Origin: Ensifer sp. PDNC004
GTDB lineage: Bacteria > Pseudomonadota > Alphaproteobacteria > Rhizobiales > Rhizobiaceae
Direction: 5' to 3'
Length of the DNA stretch: 64,000 nt
Assembly: GCF_016919405.1 (NCBI RefSeq)
Contig: NZ_CP070353.1
Location: 3,918,501 to 3,982,500, forward strand
A program made the position numbers and the translations under genes. The notes below the pieces were generated by a model, which did not search any database, was not told where the DNA came from, and was given only the letters and a program-made list of their open reading frames with translations. This document shows positions 30,530 through 38,814 of this stretch, one piece after another; the stretch's first letter is position 1; each line of letters opens with the position of its first letter.

Positions 30530-30785
30530 TAGACCTCCTTTGATCGGCTACGATTGAGCGGAGCCTCAGACAAGATCGCCGCATCGGTTTCGGCGCGGTG
30601 ATCCTATGTGCGTGTCATAAGTCATCGTTTCGAAAAGACACGCCTTCGGCCGCATCTTCGCCCTGTGTTATCCACACCGGGCAAAACCCTCGCTTTTCGG
30701 CTGATCCGCTGCAACCGGCAGCAACCCTGCGACGTATCCCCATTGTCGGGGCCATTCCGACCCTGACCTTGTTAGGAGGACGATC

Positions 30786-31454
30786 ATGCGGAGGAATGTA
30801 TTTGCGTTGTCGCTCGGTCTTCTTGCGACGGTGGCGCTGTCCCAGCCGGCATTTTCACAGAGTGCGAACGGTCTTGGCGTCGGCGTGTCCGTCGGTGGCC
30901 CGAGCGGGCTGAACGCCAATGTGGGCCTCGGTGGCTCGAACGGCCTTAAGGCCGATGTCGACGCATCGCTCGGCGGCGCAAACGGCGTCAATGCCAACGC
31001 AAACGCCTCGATCGGCGGTGCGCAAGGCGTCAACGCCGATGTGCAGGCGAGCGCCGGCGGCGCCAATGGCATCAACGCAGATGCCGATGTCGGCCTTGGC
31101 GGCGGAAAAGGGCTCAACACGTCGGTCAATGCCACGGTCGGTGGACGGAATGGCCTGACTGCTGGTCTCAAGGCCAACGCAGGCGGCGGCAACGGCGTCG
31201 GGCTCGGGCTCGGCGTGGGAGTTGGAACGGGATCCGGCGGCGGGAGCTCCGGGGGTGGCGGCAGCGTTGGCGGTGGAACCGGAGGCGGTTCGGGAGGCTC
31301 GGTTTCACCGGGTGCTTCGATGGCCGCGTTCAATGCACTGCCCGCCGGCGAGCGGGTCAAGCTGATCAAACGCTGTCGCGATGTCGTTGGCGGCGGTTAT
31401 GACAGCGGGCTGGTTTCGCTCTGCCGCATCCTGCAGGCGAGCGCCTCGCGGTAG
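30786..31454 (+). CDS. Secreted glycine/asparagine-rich protein with 14-residue repeats
   Basis: 222 residues with a strong AGGAGGA site. A signal peptide (MRRNVFALSLGLLATVALSQ, cleavage near AFSQ) is followed by about seven repeats of 14 residues. Examples are GGANGVNANANASI, GGAQGVNADVQASA and GGRNGLTAGLKANA, with consensus GGxxGxNAxxxAxx. A Gly/Ser-rich linker follows (about 130-165). The end is a small helical domain with two Cys (KLIKRCRDVV, LVSLCRILQ), which may form a disulfide. Short regular Gly-Asn repeats suggest a beta-solenoid surface or periplasmic protein. No function is known. Confidence 0.8.
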   Translation: MRRNVFALSLGLLATVALSQPAFSQSANGLGVGVSVGGPSGLNANVGLGGSNGLKADVDASLGGANGVNANANASIGGAQGVNADVQASAGGANGINADADVGLGGGKGLNTSVNATVGGRNGLTAGLKANAGGGNGVGLGLGVGVGTGSGGGSSGGGGSVGGGTGGGSGGSVSPGASMAAFNALPAGERVKLIKRCRDVVGGGYDSGLVSLCRILQASASR

Positions 31455-31476
31455 TCGCAACATCCTGCAGCTTCGG

Positions 31477-31497
31477 CGGGGCGTCCTCGCCGCCCCG
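31477..31497. terminator. GC hairpin between convergent genes
   Basis: CGGGGCG and CGCCCCG form a 7-bp stem with a 7-nt loop, located 23 bp after the repeat-protein stop and 10 bp from the end of the convergent transglutaminase gene. TCT follows on the plus strand. It is likely a terminator for one or both genes. Confidence 0.55.
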
Positions 31498-31506
31498 TCT
31501 CAGGCC

Positions 31507-32364
31507 CTACTGACTCTGATTTTGGCTCTGGCCCCGGGCCTGGCTTTGATTCTGGCTTTGGCTTTGCTGCTGCTGTTCGACCGTGACCGACACCTTCAGC
31601 GTCTCCTTCGCCTCGCCGTGGATCAGCCCGGAGATGGGGGCGGCGTCGCGGTAGCAGAGGCCGGAGGCGATGCGCACATAACGATCATCCGGGCAGATCT
31701 TGTTGGCTGCATCGAAGCCGACCCAGCCGAGCCCGTTGAGATGCACCTCGGCCCAGGCGTGGCTGGCGGTCTGCTCGGGGTGCCCCTCCATCATCAGGTA
31801 GCCCGAGATGTAGCGCGCCGGTAGATCGAGCGAGCGCGCCGCTGCGATCAGGATATGGGCATGGTCCTGGCAGACGCCCTGGCCGCTTTCCAGCGCATCC
31901 TCGGCCGTTGTTTCCGCATGGGTCTCGCCGGGTTTGTACGTCACCGCCTCGTGGATCGTCTCCATCAGCGCATGCATGCGGGCAAGGTCGGTGTCACCTT
32001 CGGCGGATTTTGCGAGTTCTCGGATGAGCTTTCCGGCCTTGGTAAGCGGTGTTTCGCGCGCAAAGAGCCACAGCGGCACATAGGACTGGTGCGGGCCGAA
32101 GACGCCGGCGCGGTCCTCCGTGTGGACCTCGCCGGAGGCCGTGATACGGATCGTATCGCGGTCGCCGTCGACGCTGACGAGGTGCACACGGTTGCCGAAG
32201 TGGTCGTCGTAGCTCACTTCGATCGCAGCGCCATCGACCAAGGTCTCCCAGCCGAGCACGGTCTGGCCCACCTGTGTCAGGGGCGTCAGCCGCAGGCGCT
32301 GCAGGGCATACTGCACGGGCTCGTCATAGTGATATTCGGTCGTGTGGCTGATTTTCAGGTGCAT
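31507..32364 (-). CDS. Transglutaminase-like cysteine protease family protein
   Basis: 285 residues from the ATG at 32364 (MHLKISHTTEYHYDEPV). The N-terminal beta domain is that of bacterial transglutaminase-like proteins. The Cys-His-Asp triad lies in GQGVCQDHAHILI, ASHAWAEVH and GWVGFDAANK. The last 20 or so residues are almost only Gln, Ser and Asn (EQQQQSQSQNQSQ...), encoded by a hexamer-like repeat near 31511-31570. It is downstream of alpha-E and ATP-grasp genes on the same strand; this trio is widespread and thought to act in peptide ligation or amide cleavage, but its substrate is unknown. Confidence 0.87.
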   Translation of the reverse strand: MHLKISHTTEYHYDEPVQYALQRLRLTPLTQVGQTVLGWETLVDGAAIEVSYDDHFGNRVHLVSVDGDRDTIRITASGEVHTEDRAGVFGPHQSYVPLWLFARETPLTKAGKLIRELAKSAEGDTDLARMHALMETIHEAVTYKPGETHAETTAEDALESGQGVCQDHAHILIAAARSLDLPARYISGYLMMEGHPEQTASHAWAEVHLNGLGWVGFDAANKICPDDRYVRIASGLCYRDAAPISGLIHGEAKETLKVSVTVEQQQQSQSQNQSQARGQSQNQSQ

Positions 32365-32476
32365 GCCATCCTCCGATCTAGAACGCTTCCGGTCAACGGA
32401 GTTGTGAAAGCGCTCTATTTCCTTGTTTTTACGCATTCCAAACGCGAAACGGCGTCACACTTTCGCTGGAACTGCT

Positions 32477-33415
32477 CTAGTAGAATCGGTAGCCGTCGGA
32501 GATTTCCTGTCCCAGGCGGTTGTTGTGGCTGATGAAGTCTTCGAGATACTCATGCAGCCCCTGATCCATGATGTCCTTGATCGACTGGCTGCGCAGCGAC
32601 GCAAGCGTCCGGTCGGCCGTCTCGTGGGCGGCATGGCGTTCGCCATACTCCCGCTCGAGATAGCCGAGGTTGCTGGCGATCTTCTCGTAGCAATAGGCGA
32701 GCGAGCGCGGCATGCGGCCGTTGGAAATCAGGAAGTCGGCGATGTTGGCGGGGCGAAGTTCGGCGTCATAGACCCAGCCATAGGCGCGATGCGCCGAGAC
32801 CGAGCGCAGGATCGATTCCCATTGCACATTGTCCATCGACGAGCCGACGGCTGCGACCGCCGGCAGAAGCACGTAGTACTTCACGTCAAGGATGCGGGCG
32901 GTGTTGTCGGCCCGTTCGATGAAGGTGCCGATGCGCGAGAAATTGAAGATCTCGTTTCGAAGCATGGTGCCGTGGAAGGCGCCACGGATGAGGCCGGCGC
33001 GGCGCTTGATCATGTCGATGATCTCCGGCATGTCCGTCGGGCGCGCCTTCTTCGACAGCATTGCCCTCATCTCGAGATAGCACTCGTTGGTGGCTTCCCA
33101 GGTTTCGCGCGTCAGCGCCGTGCGCACCATGCGGGCATTGTGACGGCCCGCCTCGATGCAGGACATCACGCTTGAGGGATTGGCCCGGTCGCGCAGCAGG
33201 AAGTCGATCGCGTCGATGCTTGTCAGCGTCTCGTGCACCTCGTCATAAAGTTCGCGCACGCCCGCACTTTGCAGCACTCCGTCCCAGTCGCCCTCCGTTG
33301 CCTCGCTGCGGGTCAGCGCCATGCGCAGGCCGGCATCGATCAGCCGGGCGCTGTTTTCGGCGCGTTCGATATAGCGGAACATCCAGTAGAGGCCGTTTGC
33401 AGTTCTTCCCAGCAT
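32477..33415 (-). CDS. Alpha-E domain protein (DUF403)
   Basis: 312 residues, all helical, opening MLGRTANGLYWMFRYIERAE, the family hallmark (LGRxAxxLYWxxRYxERAE). A second ERADNTARILDVKY segment near residue 170 shows the internal repeat of the alpha-E fold. It lacks known catalytic motifs and is always found beside circularly permuted ATP-grasp and transglutaminase genes, as here (3 bp after the ATP-grasp gene). It is probably a structural partner in an amide-bond-forming system. Confidence 0.9.
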   Translation of the reverse strand: MLGRTANGLYWMFRYIERAENSARLIDAGLRMALTRSEATEGDWDGVLQSAGVRELYDEVHETLTSIDAIDFLLRDRANPSSVMSCIEAGRHNARMVRTALTRETWEATNECYLEMRAMLSKKARPTDMPEIIDMIKRRAGLIRGAFHGTMLRNEIFNFSRIGTFIERADNTARILDVKYYVLLPAVAAVGSSMDNVQWESILRSVSAHRAYGWVYDAELRPANIADFLISNGRMPRSLAYCYEKIASNLGYLEREYGERHAAHETADRTLASLRSQSIKDIMDQGLHEYLEDFISHNNRLGQEISDGYRFY

Positions 33416-33418
33416 CTC

Positions 33419-34855
33419 TCAGTCCTCCAGCACCCAGGTGTCCTTGGTCCCGCCACCCTGGCTGGAATTCACGACGAGCGAACCGGCTTTCAGCGCCACG
33501 CGCGTCAGGCCGCCGGGGATGATCTGGACCTTGTCGGAGACGAGGACATAAGGGCGAAGGTCGACGTGCCGGGGCGCGATGCCCTTGTTGACGAGGATCG
33601 GCACGGTGGAAAGGGAAAGCGTCGGCTGGGCGATGTAATTGGTCGGGCGGGCTTTCAGCTTCTCGGCGAAGACGGCGCGTTCCTTCCTGGTCGCCGTCGG
33701 GCCTACCAGCATGCCGTAGCCGCCGGAGCCGTGGACCTCCTTGACCACCAGCTCTTCCAGATGCTCGAGCACGTATTTGAGGCTCTGCGGCTCGGAACAG
33801 CGCCAGGTCGGGACGTTTTCCAAGAGCGGCTTGCGGCCGGTATAGAACTCGACGATCTCGGGCATGTAGGAATAGATCGCTTTGTCGTCGGAAATTCCGG
33901 TGCCGGGCGCGTTGGCAATGGTGATGTTGCCGGCGCGGTAGACGTCCATGATGCCGGGGATGCCGAGGGCGGAATCCGGTCGGAAGGTGAGTGGGTCGAG
34001 GAAGTCGTCATCGACGCGGCGGTAGAGCACGTCGATCGCCTCGTAGCCGCGGGTGGTGCGCATCTTCACCTTGCCGTCGATCACCCGCAGGTCCGATCCT
34101 TCGACGAGCTCGACGCCCATCTGGTCGGCGAGGAACGCGTGTTCGTAGTAGGCCGAATTGTAGATGCCGGGCGTCAGCACCGCGACGCGCGGCTTGCCGC
34201 TGCAGCCGGGAGGTGCGAGCGACGAAAGGCTCTGCCGCAGCAGGTAGGGGTAGTTCTCGACCGGGCGCACGCGGTTCTGATGGAAGAGTTCCGGGAACAT
34301 CTGCATCATCGTTTCGCGGTTTTCCAGCATGTAGCTGACGCCGGACGGGGTACGCGCGTTATCTTCGAGAACGTAGAACTGGTCTTCGCCGGTTCTGACG
34401 ATGTCGGTGCCGACGATGTGGGTGTAGACGCCGCCCGGCGGCCGGAAGCCGATCATCTGCGGCAGGAAGGCTTCGTTCTTCTCGATCAGTTCGCGCGGGA
34501 TGCGGCCGGCGCGGATGATTTCCTGCTTGTGGTAGATGTCGTCGAGGAAGGCGTTGAGTGCGATGACCCGTTGTTCGATGCCTTGCGCGAGCTTGCGCCA
34601 TTCGCGGCCGGAGATGATGCGGGGGATGAGATCGAAGGGGATGAGTTTTTCGGAGCTGTCTGCGTGTCCGTAAACCGCGAAGGTAATGCCGGTTTTCCGG
34701 AAGATGTTCTCGGCGTCCTTGGATTTCGCTATGAGCCGATTTCTGTCCTGGCTGGCATACCAATCATGATAGGTCGAATATGGCTGGCGCGGACTGCTGT
34801 CCGCATTCATCATTTCGTCAAATGCCAAAGGCGTGGTCCCCTTATTTTTGACCAT
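33419..34855 (-). CDS. Circularly permuted ATP-grasp family protein
   Basis: About 478 residues from the ATG at 34855; later ATGs 36-39 nt downstream are possible because no good ribosome site is seen. Family motifs include FDLIPRIISGREW, EDNARTPSGVSYMLENR, GYEAIDVLYRRVDDDFLDPL and KEVHGSGGYGMLVGPTA (nucleotide-binding loop), ending VNSSQGGGTKDTWVLED. These proteins are predicted ATP-dependent carboxylate-amine ligases acting with alpha-E and transglutaminase-like partners. It is the first gene of the leftward trio. The product of the system is unknown. Confidence 0.9.
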   Translation of the reverse strand: MVKNKGTTPLAFDEMMNADSSPRQPYSTYHDWYASQDRNRLIAKSKDAENIFRKTGITFAVYGHADSSEKLIPFDLIPRIISGREWRKLAQGIEQRVIALNAFLDDIYHKQEIIRAGRIPRELIEKNEAFLPQMIGFRPPGGVYTHIVGTDIVRTGEDQFYVLEDNARTPSGVSYMLENRETMMQMFPELFHQNRVRPVENYPYLLRQSLSSLAPPGCSGKPRVAVLTPGIYNSAYYEHAFLADQMGVELVEGSDLRVIDGKVKMRTTRGYEAIDVLYRRVDDDFLDPLTFRPDSALGIPGIMDVYRAGNITIANAPGTGISDDKAIYSYMPEIVEFYTGRKPLLENVPTWRCSEPQSLKYVLEHLEELVVKEVHGSGGYGMLVGPTATRKERAVFAEKLKARPTNYIAQPTLSLSTVPILVNKGIAPRHVDLRPYVLVSDKVQIIPGGLTRVALKAGSLVVNSSQGGGTKDTWVLED

Positions 34856-34971
34856 TTGAGTACAAGGCTGGTTGCAATGCAAGAAGCGTGCTCAGTCGCC
34901 CGAAAAGAAAGTTGACCCCGCCAGAAGCGCCCGTTCGCGGGAAAATCTGCACAACGGCAAGGCAGCCGCAT

Positions 34972-34998
34972 CCGGTCGCCGAAAGCGGTTGCGACCGG
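34972..34998. other. Hairpin in the ATP-grasp/YeiH gap
   Basis: CCGGTCGC and GCGACCGG form a perfect 8-bp stem with an 11-nt loop in the 190-bp gap downstream of the leftward YeiH-type gene and upstream of the ATP-grasp gene. No T-run follows; it may end the yeiH transcript or shape the ATP-grasp leader. Confidence 0.35.
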
Positions 34999-35047
34999 GT
35001 GGGCAAGAAATATGCACGTGCTCTAAATTTGGACGCGGGCGCCGAAG

Positions 35048-36127
35048 CTAGCCGAGACCCAGGCAGACGATGGCGAGCACCGCAAGAACACAGAGCACCA
35101 GCAGCGACAGCGTGGCGGCAGCGCTTGCACGCGGCCCGCAATGGGCAAGCGCGCGGATGTCGACCTCAAGGCCGAGGGCGGCCATGGCGATGACGGTCAG
35201 CCAGGTGGAGACCGTCACGGCGTCGGTCGCGAGCGTGTCGGAGATTGCGCCACTGTTGCGGGCGATGGCGACAGCCACGAAACCCAGGATGAACCAGGGA
35301 ACGAAGTGGAGGATCGTGGCGAGGCGCGACTTCCGTTGTCCGGGCGCTTTGCATTCCGCCTCCTCATCGCGGCTGCCGATCAGCGAGAAGCAGAAGACGA
35401 CGGGGCCGAGCATCAGCACGCGCACGAGCTTGACGAGCGTGCCGACCTGGACCGAGAGCGGGCTGAAGGGGCTGGCGGCGGCCAGGACTTGTGGCACGGC
35501 ATAGACGGTCATGCCGGCAAAGACGCCGTAGCCCTCGGGCGTCATGCCGAGCCAGCCGCCGATGAAGGGCAGCGACAGGACGACGGCGATGCCGAGGATG
35601 GCGGTAAAGGAGATTGCGGCTGCGACCTCCTCGCCGCGGGCGCCGATTGCCGGTGCGACGGCCGCGATCGCCGAGTTGCCGCAGATGGCGTTGCCACAGG
35701 CAATCAAAGTCGCCAGACGTTTCGGCAGGCCAAGCAATCGCGCGATCACGTAACCGGTGGAAATTGACAGGAGGACCATCACGACGATGGTGACGAGCAA
35801 GGTCGGCCCGCTTTTGGCGATCGCGTCGAAGCTCAGCATCGCGCCGATCAGCACGATCGCCGTCTCCAGCAGGATCTTCGCCGAGAAGTGAATGCCGGAA
35901 AGGAAGCGCGCGCCGGGCGTCCAGAGGGTGCGGACGATAGCGCCGAGAAGGATCGCGAGAACGAGGGCTTCCAGCCAGGCGCGGCCGGTCCAGCGCCGCT
36001 CGATCCATTCGAGGCCGATGGCCGCAAGGGCGACGAGACAGCTGAGGAAAAGGCCCGGGAGAATGCACGTCAGGCGGGAGGCGGTTGAGGAAAAATGGGA
36101 GCGAAATGGGGGATGCGATCTGGACAT
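35048..36127 (-). CDS. YeiH/UPF0324-family membrane protein (putative sulfate exporter family)
   Basis: 359 residues with about ten membrane helices and the family core LIACGNAICGNSAIAAVAPA near residue 145. The later segment GMTVYAVPQVLAA is also typical. UPF0324 proteins are annotated as putative anion or sulfur-compound exporters, though evidence is limited. It is divergent from a LysR gene with an 80-bp gap, the same arrangement as yeiH and yeiE in enterobacteria, so regulation by that LysR protein is likely. Confidence 0.85.
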   Translation of the reverse strand: MSRSHPPFRSHFSSTASRLTCILPGLFLSCLVALAAIGLEWIERRWTGRAWLEALVLAILLGAIVRTLWTPGARFLSGIHFSAKILLETAIVLIGAMLSFDAIAKSGPTLLVTIVVMVLLSISTGYVIARLLGLPKRLATLIACGNAICGNSAIAAVAPAIGARGEEVAAAISFTAILGIAVVLSLPFIGGWLGMTPEGYGVFAGMTVYAVPQVLAAASPFSPLSVQVGTLVKLVRVLMLGPVVFCFSLIGSRDEEAECKAPGQRKSRLATILHFVPWFILGFVAVAIARNSGAISDTLATDAVTVSTWLTVIAMAALGLEVDIRALAHCGPRASAAATLSLLVLCVLAVLAIVCLGLG

Positions 36128-36183
36128 GGGCGCAACCTACGCTCATCCATGAATCAGTCTAACGGATTATTCTTGTCATTCTG

Positions 36184-36202
36184 ATCGATTTTTGAGATTG
36201 AT
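36184..36202. promoter_or_regulatory. Candidate LysR operator between yeiH-type gene and its regulator
   Basis: ATCGAT-TTTTGAG-ATTGAT is an imperfect dyad in the 80-bp divergent gap. It abuts the LysR start codon at 36208. Its position suggests autoregulation, and control of the neighbour. Confidence 0.35.
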
Positions 36203-36207
36203 CTACC

Positions 36208-37077
36208 ATGACACTCGATCAGCTTAAAATCTTCGTCGCGGTCGCCGAGCGGCTGCACATGACCAAAGCCGCCGAGGCGATGAACGTCACGCAGTCGGCC
36301 GCAAGTGCGGCGATCGCAGCGCTTGAAACCCAGCACGATGTCCGGTTGTTCGATCGCGTTGGCCGCGGCCTGACGCTGACCGATGCCGGCAAGATCTTCC
36401 TGCCGGAGGCAAAAGCGGTGCTTGCCCGGGCAGCCGCGGCCACCGCCTGCCTTCGCGATCTCTCCGAGCTTCGCCGTGGCGAACTGTCGATTGCGGCGAG
36501 CCAGACGGTTGCGAGCTATTGGCTGCCGTCGCGGCTTGCCCGCTTCACCCACGACTATCCCCAGGTCGACGTGAAGCTCACCGTGCGCAACACGGCTGTC
36601 GTCGCCGAGGCGGTGGAGGAGGGGACGGCGCAGCTCGGCTTCGTCGAGGGGCGCGTGGATGGCGCCAAGCTCGACCATCGCCGCGTCGCCGTCGATCGCA
36701 TCGCCGTCTATGCCGCGCCTGGCCACGCGTTCGTCGGTGCCGCGGTCAATCTGGAAATGCTGCTGTCTGCGCGCTGGGTGCTGCGCGAGGAAGGCTCCGG
36801 CACGCGGGCAATGTTCCTGCAATCGATGAATGATCATGGAGCAGACGTCGATCGGCTCAGGATCGAGCTTGAGCTGCCCTCGAACGAGGCGGTGCTGACG
36901 GCGGTCGAAAGCGGTCCGTTCGTCACAGCCGTTTCCCGGCTTGCCGCACAACCCTTCGTCGATAGCGGCCGGCTGGTGGAACTGCCGTTCGAACTGGCCG
37001 AGCGCAGCTTCGAGCTTTTGACCCATCGCGAGAGGCAGTTCAGCCGCGCGGCACGCGCCTTCGTGGAACTGCTTTGA
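36208..37077 (+). CDS. LysR-family transcriptional regulator (YeiE-like)
   Basis: 289 residues starting MTLDQLKIFVAVAERLHMTK. The HTH reads AAEAMNVTQSAASAAIAALE, and an effector-binding domain follows (RGELSIAASQTVASYWLP onward). It is divergent from the YeiH-type carrier gene, so that gene is the probable target. The ligand is unknown; relatives of YeiE respond to sulfur or iron status, which is an inference here. Confidence 0.88.
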   Translation: MTLDQLKIFVAVAERLHMTKAAEAMNVTQSAASAAIAALETQHDVRLFDRVGRGLTLTDAGKIFLPEAKAVLARAAAATACLRDLSELRRGELSIAASQTVASYWLPSRLARFTHDYPQVDVKLTVRNTAVVAEAVEEGTAQLGFVEGRVDGAKLDHRRVAVDRIAVYAAPGHAFVGAAVNLEMLLSARWVLREEGSGTRAMFLQSMNDHGADVDRLRIELELPSNEAVLTAVESGPFVTAVSRLAAQPFVDSGRLVELPFELAERSFELLTHRERQFSRAARAFVELL

Positions 37078-37155
37078 GAGCAGGTCCGTTTCTCTCCTGC
37101 GATGGCGGCGAAAGCCTGCCAATGTTTGCGGGATTGCCCGTTCAAAGAGGTGACC

Positions 37156-37611
37156 ATGGCGTTCGAAATCGTCGAGAGATCCGCACAGCGCATTTCCGGG
37201 TCGTTCTGGGAGGGAACCTTCGTCGAGGCGGCCGATGGCGCCGTGCGCCGGCTGATCGCCGAAATGCAGGGGCATCACCAGCATCTTCATCCCGGCGACC
37301 ATACGGCATTGGTCGGCATCTCCTGGAACGATCGTCCGGATGGCTTTCGCTATCTCGTCGGCTATGTCTCCGACAAGGCCGAGACGACCGTGCACCCCGG
37401 CCATGTCGACCTGCCGGCCATGCGCTTCGTTACGGCCCTGCATCACCCTGACAGCGGCGACGTCTTTGCCCATTACCAGAGAATGTTCGACTGGATCGCG
37501 GCCGAAGGCCATGCGATCGATACCGCCTTGCTGCACTATCGCGAGGAGTACGATCCCGGTTTCGTCTCGCTGTCGCTATCCTCGCTCAGGCTGATGGTTC
37601 CGATTGGCTGA
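37156..37611 (+). CDS. GyrI-like/AraC effector-binding domain protein
   Basis: 151 residues with AGAGG before the ATG. A single GyrI-like small-molecule-binding domain: an opening strand FEIVERSAQRISGSFWEGTF, then LVGISWNDRPDGFRYLVGY, HVDLPAMRFVTALHH and a final EEYDPGFVSLSLSSLRLMVP strand. Such proteins bind hydrophobic or cationic ligands or inhibit gyrase. No DNA-binding domain is attached. Its neighbours give no clear hint. Confidence 0.72.
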   Translation: MAFEIVERSAQRISGSFWEGTFVEAADGAVRRLIAEMQGHHQHLHPGDHTALVGISWNDRPDGFRYLVGYVSDKAETTVHPGHVDLPAMRFVTALHHPDSGDVFAHYQRMFDWIAAEGHAIDTALLHYREEYDPGFVSLSLSSLRLMVPIG

Positions 37612-37792
37612 TGCTTCCCATCAGAAAAATTGCTTTGACCATCAATACCGGCGCGGATACTTGCATGAGTGCTTAAATCAGAGGATTTGAGCGCGAAATC
37701 AGCGGCAGATCAAAGCGTTACGGCGGCCAGGCGCGCTTCAGCGAGGGCGGCTCATGCTTTCCGCCTGCCGCCGTCATTCCGATAGGCTCACC

Positions 37793-38668
37793 ATGCTCGC
37801 CCGTCTGGCTCCCGCCATCTTCGTTCTGCTCTGGTCCACCGGCTGGGTCGTGGCGAAATACGCTGCGGTCTACGCAGATCCGCTGACCTTTCTCGTGTTG
37901 CGCTACACGCTGGCGATCGCGCTCTTCATCCTCTTCTGCGTCGTCACCGGCGCGCAGTGGCCGAAGTCCTGGAAAATGGCCGGTCATGCGATCCTGTCCG
38001 GCATGTTCCTTCACGGGCTCTATCTCGGGTCGGTCTGGTGGGCGATTGGCGAAGGCGTGCCGGCCGGCATTTCCGGCATCATCGCCGGCCTTCAGCCGCT
38101 CATGACCGCGGTCGCCGCAGCCTTCGTCATCGACGAACGGCTGAGCGTGCAGCAGAAGCTTGGGCTGGTGCTCGGCTTCTTCGGCATTGCTCTTGCCGTC
38201 CTGCCGAAGGTGCTGGCGATCGACACGGGTGCGACGCCGATACACTTTCTGCCTGTGATCATCAACGTGCTCGGCATGGGCGCTGTCACCTATGGCACGC
38301 TCTACCAGAAGCGCCATCTGCAGAGCGGCGACATCCGCACCATCGCAGCGCTGCAATATCTCGGCGCGCTGATCGTGACGATCCCGTTGGCGCTGATGCT
38401 GGAAGACCTGCACGTGACCTGGAACCTCCAGGTGGTTCTGGCGCTTGCCTGGTCGGTTCTCGGGCTCTCGATGGGGGCGATCGCGCTGCTGCTTTATCTG
38501 ATCCGTCGCGGGCAGGTGTCGCGCGCAGCGTCGCTGATCTATCTCGTGCCGCCGCTCGCCGCCGTGCAGGCGTGGCTCTTCTTCGGCGAAGCGCTGACGC
38601 TGCCGATGGTCATCGGCACCATCATTGCCGTTGCCGGCGTCTATCTGACCAACCGCAAGCAGGCGTGA
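37793..38668 (+). CDS. EamA/DMT-family transporter
   Basis: 291 residues from ATG at 37793; an ATG at 37754 with GAGGG upstream would add 13 residues. Ten membrane helices in two EamA repeats: FVLLWSTGWVVAKYAAVYAD with LRYTLAIALFILFC first, and a second half ending VPPLAAVQAWLFFGEALTLP. EamA proteins export metabolites or amino acids across the inner membrane. The substrate is unknown and no regulator is adjacent. Confidence 0.87.
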   Translation: MLARLAPAIFVLLWSTGWVVAKYAAVYADPLTFLVLRYTLAIALFILFCVVTGAQWPKSWKMAGHAILSGMFLHGLYLGSVWWAIGEGVPAGISGIIAGLQPLMTAVAAAFVIDERLSVQQKLGLVLGFFGIALAVLPKVLAIDTGATPIHFLPVIINVLGMGAVTYGTLYQKRHLQSGDIRTIAALQYLGALIVTIPLALMLEDLHVTWNLQVVLALAWSVLGLSMGAIALLLYLIRRGQVSRAASLIYLVPPLAAVQAWLFFGEALTLPMVIGTIIAVAGVYLTNRKQA

Positions 38669-38731
38669 CGCACGACGTGCGAGCGCGTGCAGCGGTTTTG
38701 CGATGGCGACAGGCGAACAGCCCAAAACGAA

Positions 38732-38758
38732 AACGGCGGGCCGAAGCGACCCGCCGTT
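38732..38758 (-). terminator. Intrinsic terminator of the rhlE-type gene
   Basis: On the minus strand AACGGCGGG pairs with CCCGCCGTT around a 9-nt loop. It is followed by TTTCGTTTT. It lies 57 bp after the helicase stop codon at 38815. Confidence 0.85.
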
Positions 38759-38814
38759 CATATTGCTAAGTACTACGATGGCTTTGCGTGCCTGATCGGC
38801 GCGGCGCGCCTCGG

